A DNA stretch of 5,005 bases, from positions 1-5,005 of the forward strand of contig JAJXZZ010000264.1 of NCBI GenBank assembly GCA_021779795.1, read 5' to 3'. Source of the DNA: Acidobacteriota bacterium. GTDB lineage: Bacteria > Acidobacteriota > Vicinamibacteria > Vicinamibacterales > Fen-181. Position numbers and translations under genes: made by a program. Under the pieces are notes generated by a model that did no database searches, had not been told where the DNA came from, and saw only the letters and a list, made by a program, of their open reading frames with translations. Positions 1 to 5,005 of this stretch are shown here, one piece after another; the stretch's first letter is position 1; each line of letters begins with the position of its first letter.

Positions 1-89
1 GAATTGGTGATGACGGTCGGCTCGCCGCCTTCCATCACGGCCACGACGGAGTTGGTGGTGCCCAGGTCGATTCCAATGATTTTGCTCAT
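1..89 (-). CDS. dnaK: Molecular chaperone DnaK (Hsp70), N-terminal fragment
   Basis: DnaK is the cytoplasmic Hsp70 chaperone, an ATP-driven holdase/foldase that works with DnaJ and GrpE. Only the first 29 codons lie in the window, and the gene continues past the left edge. The translation begins MSKIIGIDLGTTNS and continues VVAVMEGGEPTVITN. Residues 6-14 (GIDLGTTNS) are the Hsp70 phosphate-1 loop of the actin-like ATPase fold, with D8, T11, T12 and N13 in the same positions as in E. coli DnaK. The ATG at 89-87 is chosen because it gives the standard DnaK N-terminus and has an AAGAGGT-type ribosome binding site 8-9 bases upstream. The gene is transcribed leftward, divergently from the FecR-like/PBP pair, from the promoter at 158-186. 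Identity is near certain even from this short piece; completeness of the rest cannot be judged. Confidence 0.96.
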   Translation of the reverse strand, partial: MSKIIGIDLGTTNSVVAVMEGGEPTVITN

Positions 90-97
90 ATGCGGAT

Positions 98-104
98 ACC
101 TCTT
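98..104 (-). promoter_or_regulatory. Ribosome binding site of dnaK
   Basis: On the minus strand this reads AAGAGGT, a purine-rich Shine-Dalgarno-like sequence ending about 8 bases before the dnaK ATG at 89. It supports the chosen start. It lies just downstream, in the transcript, of the palindrome at 118-133. Confidence 0.7.
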
Positions 105-117
105 ACCTTCGGACCGT

Positions 118-133
118 CGACGCCGCGGCGTCG
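118..133. repeat. Perfect 16-base palindrome in the dnaK leader
   Basis: The sequence CGACGCCGCGGCGTCG is its own reverse complement. It lies between the predicted transcription start (about 151) and the ribosome binding site (98-104), so it would be transcribed in the dnaK 5' leader. As RNA it could fold into a 6-bp GC stem with a CGCG loop; as DNA it could bind a dimeric protein. GC-rich palindromes arise easily in such DNA, so function is not shown. It is not followed by a T-run and is not a convincing intrinsic terminator. Confidence 0.6.
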
Positions 134-157
134 CCTCACGGTGCTTATGCTTTCGTT

Positions 158-186
158 AATATAAAATGTGAGTGGCTGTTTGTCAA
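158..186 (-). promoter_or_regulatory. Sigma-70-type promoter of dnaK
   Basis: Read on the minus strand, a perfect TTGACA -35 box (186-181) is followed after exactly 17 bases by TATATT (163-158), which differs from the consensus -10 at one position. The AT-rich patch stands out sharply from the GC-rich surroundings. The predicted start is near 151, giving a leader of about 60 bases before the dnaK ATG. This is the vegetative sigma architecture; I do not see a good E. coli sigma-32 heat-shock promoter. Heat control, if any, would therefore more likely come from a repressor, for which the overlapping dyad at 167-187 is the candidate. Confidence 0.85.
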
Positions 187-187
187 T
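167..187 (-). promoter_or_regulatory. HAIR-like (HspR operator-like) dyad over the dnaK -35 box
   Basis: On the minus strand this reads ATTGACA, seven bases, then ACTCACA. The HAIR operator bound by the HspR repressor is CTTGAGT-N7-ACTCAAG; the spacing matches exactly, and 9 of 14 half-site bases match (TTGA in the left half, ACTCA in the right). The left half coincides with the -35 hexamer, where a repressor would block RNA polymerase. The match is imperfect, and part of the left half is explained by the -35 consensus itself, so this is a moderate-confidence inference. A CIRCE operator (TTAGCACTC-N9-GAGTGCTAA) is not present. Confidence 0.4.
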
Positions 188-229
188 ACTGATATCGGAG
201 GACGGGATGAGGAGTCGGAGCCAGGGAAT

Positions 230-285
230 GGGGTCGGGGGCCGGGATCAGGGATCGAGGGCCGGGGACCAGGGGTCGGGGACCAG
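230..285. repeat. Degenerate G-rich heptanucleotide tandem repeat (array A)
   Basis: Eight consecutive seven-base units fit this interval: GGGGTCG, GGGGCCG, GGATCAG, GGATCGA, GGGCCGG, GGACCAG, GGGTCGG, GGACCAG. The loose consensus is GGRYCRG. A weaker continuation to the left (about 204-229) is G-rich but loses register. The plus strand carries eight runs of three or more G, so it also has G-quadruplex potential. The array is noncoding; open frames across it are only translations of the repeat. It lies between the dnaK promoter and array B. Confidence 0.7.
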
Positions 286-286
286 G

Positions 287-349
287 CCGACAGCCGACCG
301 CCGACCGCCGACAGCCGACAGCCGACAGCCGACAGCCGATTGCCGATTG
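287..349. repeat. CCGACAG heptanucleotide tandem repeat (array B)
   Basis: Nine perfect-length seven-base units run head to tail: CCGACAG, CCGACCG twice, CCGACAG four times, then CCGATTG twice, with a degenerate tenth (CCGCCGG) at 350-356. Variants are clustered rather than scattered, as expected if blocks of units were duplicated by slippage. Array A shares the seven-base period but is offset by one base (G286) and has a different consensus. Short heptameric tandem repeats (STRRs) are known from cyanobacterial intergenic regions; a similar class here is inference. No function can be assigned. Confidence 0.85.
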
Positions 350-355
350 CCGCCG

Positions 356-385
356 GCCCTTCGGCTCGCTGCGCTCGCTCAGGGC
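356..385. repeat. Repetitive-palindrome-like intergenic block
   Basis: This 30-base block starts with GCCCT and ends with its inverse AGGGC. Inside is a 7-base direct repeat GCTCGCT (364-370 and 373-379) separated by two bases. On the minus strand it has the form CCTGAGCGAGC...CGAAGGG, which resembles dispersed intergenic elements I have seen in several GC-rich bacterial genomes. Only the outer 5-bp arms pair perfectly, so it is an imperfect hairpin. It directly abuts heptad array B and lies just upstream of the TATAAT at 403. Dispersal in this genome cannot be seen from one copy. Confidence 0.5.
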
Positions 386-402
386 AAGCCGCCGGTGCGG
401 AG

Positions 403-408
403 TATAAT
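403..408 (+). promoter_or_regulatory. Candidate -10 box for the FecR-like/PBP unit
   Basis: A perfect TATAAT occurs in an isolated AT-rich patch 48 bases before the ATG at 456, correctly placed to start a leader of about 40 bases. No convincing -35 hexamer is visible 16-18 bases upstream (the sequence there is in the CTCAGGGC region), and there is no TGn extended -10. The promoter is therefore supported only by the -10 box and its position, and may be activator-dependent or use another sigma factor. Confidence 0.5.
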
Positions 409-455
409 TGTCCCCGCCAGCCAGCCTGCCAGGAAGCTGCATTGCGGGGTTCCCC

Positions 456-1679
456 ATGAGCCGTCGTCCTCAGCTATGGGTGCTGGCCGTCGTCTGCCTG
501 GCCGTGGTGCGCCCCGCGTCCGCCCAGGTCGGCGGCGGCACGTACGCCACGCCCGCCCATGTCTCGGCCGTCCAGGGCCAGGCCGCCATCCAGAGAGACG
601 GCGAAACCAGTTCCCTCGTCGAGAACCTGCCGCTGCTCGAAAGCGACCGTCTCAGCGCGGGCTCGGGCCGGGTCGAGGTCCTCCTGCCCGACGGCAGCGC
701 CCTGGCGCTCGACCATGGGTCGACGCTCGACCTGCGGGCCGGCGGAATCATCCAGTTGTTCGGCGGCCGGCTCGTGTTTGCCGTGACGGACGCGCGCGAG
801 GGCGGGGCGGAGTACGGCTACCAGGTCCAGGTGCCGGGCGGCGTGGTTCGGCTGCTGACCGGCGGTGACTACCGCGTCTCGGCGGCGCCGGCCGGGGGCA
901 CGGCTGGCGTCGACGTCGCCGTCCTGAGGGGCCGCGCCATGCTCGCGGCCGGAAACACCTCGTACGCCGTGTCGGCCGGCCAGCGCCTGCGGCTCGCCGG
1001 CGGCCGCGCCGCCGTCCGGGTCGCCTTCGACACGGCGGCCGGCGATCCGTTCTACCGGTGGGCGGGCGCGCTCACGGCCCGGCGGGCGGGCGCGCGGTCG
1101 CGTGCCTACCTGCCCTCGGCGCTTCACGCCTACGCCGGCACCTTCGACCGCGACGGCACGTGGGTGAGCGTCCCCGACTACGGCTGGGTCTGGTACCCGC
1201 GCGTCGCCGTCGGCTGGCGCCCGTACTACGACGGCTACTGGGTGCCGTACAACTGGGGCTGGACCTGGGTCGGGTCGGGCCCCTGGCTCTGGCCGACGCA
1301 CCACTACGGGCGCTGGGGGTACGGCGCGCGCGGCTGGTTCTGGATCCCGAAGCCCTACTGGGGGCCGGCGTGGGTGTCCTGGGGCCTGGCCACCGGCTAC
1401 GTGAGCTGGTGCCCGCTCGGCTGGGATGACGCCCCGGTGTTCGGCCTGTCGTTCGCCTCCTCCTCCGGGTCCCGCTACAACGCCTGGCTGGGGTGGACCG
1501 TGGTTCCGGCCCGCGCGTTCGGCCGCGGCCGCCGCGTCTCGGCCGTCGCGCTCCGCGGCGATGCGCTGCGCGTCGTGGAGCGCGCGTCGTTCACCGTGCG
1601 CCGGGCGCCCCCGGCGGTGCCCCCGGCCGCAGGCCGCGGCATCCGCGGGCGGTGGGCGCCGGTGCGCCGGCCAAGGTAG
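456..1679 (+). CDS. Secreted FecR-like / DUF6600-like Trp-rich protein
   Basis: This 407-residue protein has a Sec signal peptide: RR at 3-4, a hydrophobic core at about 7-18, and an ASA|Q cleavage site after residue 23. Residues about 34-190 resemble the beta-rich FecR-like fold (runs such as GRVEVLLPDGSALALDHGST and the GGxxRLLTGGDYRV region). There is no N-terminal anti-sigma helix domain and no adjacent sigma factor, so a FecR signalling role is not supported. Residues about 218-330 form a Trp/Tyr/Gly-rich domain of the DUF6600 kind, with YGWVW, WGWTW and RGWFW spaced exactly 25 residues apart. The tail (351-407) is basic and Pro-rich. The ATG at 456 is preferred over an in-frame TTG at 408 because it places the signal peptide at the N-terminus; its ribosome site is weak (GGGG at 446-449). 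It ends nine bases before the PBP gene, so co-transcription is likely. Molecular function is unknown; a periplasmic or cell-surface envelope role is inferred. Confidence 0.85.
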   Translation: MSRRPQLWVLAVVCLAVVRPASAQVGGGTYATPAHVSAVQGQAAIQRDGETSSLVENLPLLESDRLSAGSGRVEVLLPDGSALALDHGSTLDLRAGGIIQLFGGRLVFAVTDAREGGAEYGYQVQVPGGVVRLLTGGDYRVSAAPAGGTAGVDVAVLRGRAMLAAGNTSYAVSAGQRLRLAGGRAAVRVAFDTAAGDPFYRWAGALTARRAGARSRAYLPSALHAYAGTFDRDGTWVSVPDYGWVWYPRVAVGWRPYYDGYWVPYNWGWTWVGSGPWLWPTHHYGRWGYGARGWFWIPKPYWGPAWVSWGLATGYVSWCPLGWDDAPVFGLSFASSSGSRYNAWLGWTVVPARAFGRGRRVSAVALRGDALRVVERASFTVRRAPPAVPPAAGRGIRGRWAPVRRPR

Positions 1680-1688
1680 AATCCCCTC

Positions 1689-3974
1689 GTGGCCCACGTC
1701 GTCATCCGCGTCGCTCGTCATGCCGGGCTCATCGCCCTGTTCCTGCTCGTCGCCGTGCTCGGCGTCGTCAGCGGGATCCTGTTCGCCTACGCCGGCGACC
1801 TCCCCCAGATCGAGGCCCTCGACGATTACGCCCCGAGCACGATGACGCGCGTCTATTCCGCCGGCGGGCAGGTCATCGGCGAGTTCGCGACCGAGCGGCG
1901 CGTGATGGTGAAGTACGACGACATCTCCCCGACGCTGCGCGAGGCCATCATCTCCGCCGAGGATGCCGACTTCAACCGCCACTTCGGCATCAGCATCTCG
2001 CGCATCGTGATCACCGCGGTCCAGGACATCCTCAAGCGCCGGCTCGCGGGCGCGAGCACGCTGACGCAGCAATTGGCGCGCAACCTGTTCCTGAACGACG
2101 AGAAGACGCTGGAGCGGAAGATCAAGGAGGCCCTGCTCGCCATCCAGATCGAGCGGCGCTACACCAAGCGGGAGATCTTCACCCTCTACTGCAACCAGAT
2201 CTACTTCGGCCGCGGCGCCTACGGGGTCGAGGCCGCGTCGCGGATGTACTTCGGCAAGCGGTCGAAGGACCTGACGCTCGCCGAGGCCGCGCTCATCGCG
2301 GGCATCATCCAGTCGCCCGAGCGGCAGAGCCCGTTCGTCGACATGCGCCGCGCGCTCGCCCGGCGCAACTACGTGCTGCAGCGGATGGCCGAGGAGGGCG
2401 ACATCACGCCGGCCGTGGCCGACGCCACCTCGCGCGAGCCGATCGTGCTCGCCAGCCGTCCGTACCGGGACGAGTCGATCGCCCCCTACTTCGTCGAGGA
2501 GGTGCGGAAGTACCTCGAGCGGAAGTACGGCGCCAAGCAGCTGTACGAGAACGGCCTGTCGGTGTACACGTCGCTCGACGCGGACCTGCAGCGGGCGGCC
2601 GACCGCGCGCTCGACGACGGCCTGCGCGCGCTCGACAAGCGGCGCGGTTTCAGGAAGCCCGCCCGCAACCTGCTGGCCGAGGGGCAGTCGCTCGGGCGGT
2701 ATCAGGACGCCGCCTGGGACCGGCCGCCGGTCGTCGGCGCGATCGAACCGGCCGTCGTGATGGCGATCGAGCCCGGGCGCCGCGGATCCGCCCGCGGCGC
2801 GGCGCGCCTGCGCATCGGGCGCTACACGGCCGAACTGGGCCGCGACGGCATCCGGTGGACCGGGCGCGCCTCGCCCGCGCAGATCCTGCGGCCCGGCGAT
2901 CTCATCGAGGTCCGGGTCACCCGGATCGACGGGGCGGCGGGGACGCTCGGCGTGACGCTCGAGCAGGAGCCGATCGTCAACGGCGCCATCCTCGCGCTCG
3001 ACAACCACACCGGGCAGATCGTGGCGATGGTCGGCGGCCTGAGCTTCGCGCGCAGCAAGTTCAACCGCGCCGTCCAGGCGTACCGCCAGATGGGCTCGGG
3101 CTTCAAGCCGGTCGTCTACACCGCCGCCATCGACCGCGGCTTCACGCCGGCGACGATCCTGATGGACGAGCCGACCGCCTTCCCGGCCGGCCCCGGCCAG
3201 CCGCCCTACATGCCGCACGACTACGACGGCACCTACGAGGGCCCCATCACGCTGCGCCGCGCGCTCGAGGAGTCGCGCAACGTGCCCGCCGTGCAGACCA
3301 TCATGCAGATCGGCCCCGACCAGGTGATCCAGTACGCGCGCCGCTTCGGCTTCCGGGGGCCGATGGAGCCCTATCCCTCGCTCGCCCTCGGGGCGGCCGA
3401 TGCCAGCCTGCTCGAGGTCACCGACGCCTACTCGGTCTTCCCGAACCAGGGCGTGCTGATGAAGCCGTACCAGATCCTCAAGGTGCTCGACCGGCAGGGC
3501 AACCTGCTCGAGGAGAACCGGCCGCAGTCGCGCGACGCGATCCGCGCCGACACCGCTTTCGTCGTGACGAACCTGATGCGGGGGGTCGTCGCCCGGGGCA
3601 CGGGCGCGGCCGCCGCGGCGCTCGACTGGCCGCTCGGCGGGAAGACGGGCACGACCAACGACTTCACCGACGCCTGGTTCACCGGCTTCGACCCGAACGT
3701 CACCGTCGGCGTCTGGGTCGGCTTCGACGACAAGAAGCCGCTCGGGCCGGGCGAAACCGGCGCCCAGGCCGCGCTGCCGATCTGGATGGAGTTCATGAAG
3801 GCCTACATCGCGCGGCGCGAGGACCGCGCGCACCCGCCGACGTTCGAGGCGCCCGGCAACATCGTGTTCGTCCCGGTGGACCGGGTGACCGGCGAGGTGG
3901 TTCCCCCCGACACCCCCGGGGCGATCAACGAGGCCTTCATCGCCGGCACCGAGCCCGGCAGTTTCAGGCACTGA
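1689..3974 (+). CDS. mrcA: Penicillin-binding protein 1A (class A PBP)
   Basis: This bifunctional peptidoglycan synthase polymerises lipid II into glycan strands and crosslinks the stem peptides in the periplasm. The 761-residue protein has an N-terminal membrane anchor (about 13-34). The GT51 glycosyltransferase domain (about 55-230) contains EDADFNRHFG (91-100, catalytic E91), GASTLTQQ (121-128), RKIKE (143-147) and KREIFTLYCNQIYFG (160-174). A PCB_OB-like insert covers about 345-427. The transpeptidase domain (about 430-705) has S470-G-F-K473 (nucleophile S470), S529-R-N and K652-T-G. All catalytic motifs are intact. It is somewhat shorter than E. coli PBP1a (850 residues). The GTG start at 1689 is forced to lie downstream of the in-frame TAG at 1677-1679 and directly precedes the anchor; AAGG at 1673-1676 is a possible ribosome site inside the preceding gene. 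The gene is probably co-transcribed with the FecR-like gene, and its 3' end overlaps convergent cysA by 11 bases. The ponA-type name would be equally suitable. Confidence 0.95.
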   Translation: MAHVVIRVARHAGLIALFLLVAVLGVVSGILFAYAGDLPQIEALDDYAPSTMTRVYSAGGQVIGEFATERRVMVKYDDISPTLREAIISAEDADFNRHFGISISRIVITAVQDILKRRLAGASTLTQQLARNLFLNDEKTLERKIKEALLAIQIERRYTKREIFTLYCNQIYFGRGAYGVEAASRMYFGKRSKDLTLAEAALIAGIIQSPERQSPFVDMRRALARRNYVLQRMAEEGDITPAVADATSREPIVLASRPYRDESIAPYFVEEVRKYLERKYGAKQLYENGLSVYTSLDADLQRAADRALDDGLRALDKRRGFRKPARNLLAEGQSLGRYQDAAWDRPPVVGAIEPAVVMAIEPGRRGSARGAARLRIGRYTAELGRDGIRWTGRASPAQILRPGDLIEVRVTRIDGAAGTLGVTLEQEPIVNGAILALDNHTGQIVAMVGGLSFARSKFNRAVQAYRQMGSGFKPVVYTAAIDRGFTPATILMDEPTAFPAGPGQPPYMPHDYDGTYEGPITLRRALEESRNVPAVQTIMQIGPDQVIQYARRFGFRGPMEPYPSLALGAADASLLEVTDAYSVFPNQGVLMKPYQILKVLDRQGNLLEENRPQSRDAIRADTAFVVTNLMRGVVARGTGAAAAALDWPLGGKTGTTNDFTDAWFTGFDPNVTVGVWVGFDDKKPLGPGETGAQAALPIWMEFMKAYIARREDRAHPPTFEAPGNIVFVPVDRVTGEVVPPDTPGAINEAFIAGTEPGSFRH

Positions 3975-5005
3975 AGATGCGCATGTCCCTGGGGCGCACG
4001 AAGACGTCCCCGCCGACCTCCAGCGCGAGCGCGCGGTAGCGGTCCTGCGGCACCTCCACCCGCACCGGGTCGCCCCACTCGGCCACCAGGTCGACCTTGA
4101 CCAGCGGGCCGGCCGGGTTGACGCGCGCGACGCGCGCCCGGAACTGCCCCTCCCCCCGATCGACCCGGTCGATCTCGAGCTGGTGCGGGCGGATGTAGAG
4201 CGCGGCGATCCGGGCCTCGCGGCCCGCGTGGCCCGGCGCGGCGAACTCGAGCGATCCGAGGTAGGCCTTCCCCTGCTCGATCCGCCCGTGGAACAGGTTC
4301 ACGTCGCCCAGGAAGTCGCAGACGAAGGGCGTCGCGGGGTGGCCGTAGACCTCGGCCGGCGTGCCCGCCTGCTCGATCCGCCCCTGGTTCATCACGACGA
4401 CGCGGTCGGCCGCCTCGAGCGCCTCCTCCTGGTCGTGCGTGACGAAGAGGCTGGCCACGTGCAGCTCGTCGTGCAGCCGCCGCAGCCACCGCCGGAGTTC
4501 CTTGCGCACCTTCGCGTCGAGCGCGCCGAACGGCTCGTCGAGCAGCAGCACCTCGGGCTCGACGGCCAGCGCGCGCGCCAGCGCCACGCGCTGCCGCTGC
4601 CCCCCGGACAGCTGCGACGGCAGGCGGTCGGCCATCGCCTCGAGCTGCACGAGCTCGAGCAGCCGGCGCACGCGCCGCGCGATCTCGGCCGCGGGCGGGC
4701 GCGTCTCCCGCGGCCGCACCCGCAGGCCGAACGCGATGTTCTCGAAGACGGACATGCGGCGGAAGAGGGCGTAGTGCTGGAAGACGAAGCCCACGCGCCG
4801 GTCCGCGGGCCGCCGCGCCGACGGCGGCTCCCCGTCGAACAGGACGCGCCCCTCGTCGGGCACCTCGAGGCCGGCGATGACGCGCAGCAGCGTCGTCTTG
4901 CCCGACCCGGACGGCCCCAGCAGCGCCACCAGCTCGCCCGTCTCGACGCGCAGCGACACCCGGTCCACGGCGACGAACGGGCCGAACCGCCTGGTGACCC
5001 CGACG
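3964..5005 (-). CDS. cysA: Sulfate/thiosulfate ABC importer ATPase CysA (start missing)
   Basis: CysA powers the CysTW permease, which imports sulfate or thiosulfate delivered by a periplasmic binding protein for cysteine synthesis. In the window 346 codons are visible; the frame is open to the right edge, reading VGVTRRFGPFVAVDRVSL, so only about ten N-terminal residues should be missing. The GTG at 4968 is internal, because the conserved ABC N-terminal strand (RRFG) lies before it. Counting from the first whole codon, Walker A GPSGSGKT is at 30-37, the Q-loop Q at 76, signature LSGGQ at 132-136, Walker B LLLDEP at 153-158 and the switch His at 190. The GFVFQHYALFRRMSVFENIAFGL stretch (start about 72) and the segment VRKELRRWLRRLHDEL are CysA-like rather than generic. 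A C-terminal TOBE-like regulatory region ends in FVRPRDMRIFSA. Partner cys genes are not visible and may lie beyond the right edge. Alternatives such as a molybdate or Fe/polyamine ATPase fit less well. Confidence 0.93.
   Translation of the reverse strand, partial: VGVTRRFGPFVAVDRVSLRVETGELVALLGPSGSGKTTLLRVIAGLEVPDEGRVLFDGEPPSARRPADRRVGFVFQHYALFRRMSVFENIAFGLRVRPRETRPPAAEIARRVRRLLELVQLEAMADRLPSQLSGGQRQRVALARALAVEPEVLLLDEPFGALDAKVRKELRRWLRRLHDELHVASLFVTHDQEEALEAADRVVVMNQGRIEQAGTPAEVYGHPATPFVCDFLGDVNLFHGRIEQGKAYLGSLEFAAPGHAGREARIAALYIRPHQLEIDRVDRGEGQFRARVARVNPAGPLVKVDLVAEWGDPVRVEVPQDRYRALALEVGGDVFVRPRDMRIFSA

Noticed and set aside
111..200. A CIRCE (HrcA) operator or sigma-32 promoter upstream of dnaK.
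   Set aside because: No TTAGCACTC-N9-GAGTGCTAA dyad is present, and no good CCCCAT-type -10 lies at the right distance from a CTTGAA-type -35.
287..356. A CRISPR array in the tandem-repeat spacer.
   Set aside because: Units are seven bases long and contiguous, without unique spacers; no cas genes are nearby.
86..457. A 123-residue minus-strand open frame and a 79-residue plus-strand frame (168-407) over the repeat spacer.
   Set aside because: Their sequences are mostly translations of the seven-base repeats, and they overlap the dnaK promoter and leader; no independent support.
1677..1688. Possible stop-codon readthrough fusing the FecR-like protein to PBP1A, since both are in the same frame with only TAG and three codons between them.
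   Set aside because: A fusion would place the signal peptide before the PBP membrane anchor and so put the PBP catalytic domains in the cytoplasm, which is not workable. Two separate genes fit better.
474..3971. A very long open frame (1165 codons) on the minus strand, antisense to the FecR-like and PBP1A genes.
   Set aside because: The translation is low-complexity Arg/Ala/Gly/Pro/Asp/His-rich with no recognisable domain; such stop-free antisense frames are expected opposite GC-rich genes. The plus strand has clear families with intact motifs.
1493..4039. An 848-codon plus-strand open frame overlapping PBP1A in another frame.
   Set aside because: Arg/Pro/Ala-rich shadow translation with no domain; the PBP1A frame explains the DNA fully.
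4361..4774. A 137-residue Ser/Arg-rich plus-strand frame inside cysA, and a 228-residue minus-strand frame at 3803-4489.
   Set aside because: Both are out-of-frame shadows of cysA or of the PBP1A 3' end; the cysA frame has all ABC ATPase motifs.

Overview
The window is GC-rich bacterial DNA with ordinary chromosomal housekeeping content: two partial genes at the edges and two complete genes between them. The strong GC bias at third codon positions, a secreted FecR/DUF6600-type protein beside a class A penicillin-binding protein, and an intergenic spacer of seven-base tandem repeats would suit a high-GC acidobacterium (Vicinamibacteria-like). That placement is inference; no rRNA or other lineage marker is present.

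Layout. Bases 1-89 (minus strand) are the first 29 codons of dnaK, running off the left edge. Bases 90-455 hold no gene but are rich in signals. Next to dnaK are a ribosome binding site, a perfect 16-base palindrome in the leader, and a near-consensus sigma-70-type promoter whose -35 hexamer lies inside a HAIR-like (HspR operator-like) dyad. Then come about 120 bases of seven-base repeats in two flavours, a 30-base repetitive-palindrome-like block, and a TATAAT box for the rightward genes. Bases 456-1679 (plus) encode a secreted FecR-like/DUF6600-like protein with a Trp/Tyr-rich domain that has an exact 25-residue period. Nine bases later, bases 1689-3974 (plus) encode a complete bifunctional PBP1A-type peptidoglycan synthase with all catalytic motifs intact. 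Bases 3964-5005 (minus) are most of cysA, the ATPase of the sulfate/thiosulfate ABC importer; it converges on the PBP gene with an 11-base overlap and runs off the right edge.

How they fit together. The two plus-strand genes look like one cell-envelope transcription unit: a secreted protein of unknown function followed by a glycosyltransferase/transpeptidase. dnaK (protein folding) is transcribed divergently from them and cysA (sulfur uptake) convergently; neither has an obvious link to the envelope pair. I found no mobile element, CRISPR array, tRNA, rRNA or defence system. The most interesting parts are the dnaK control region, the heptad-repeat spacer and the periodic Trp-rich domain; I do not see a clearly new multi-gene system.
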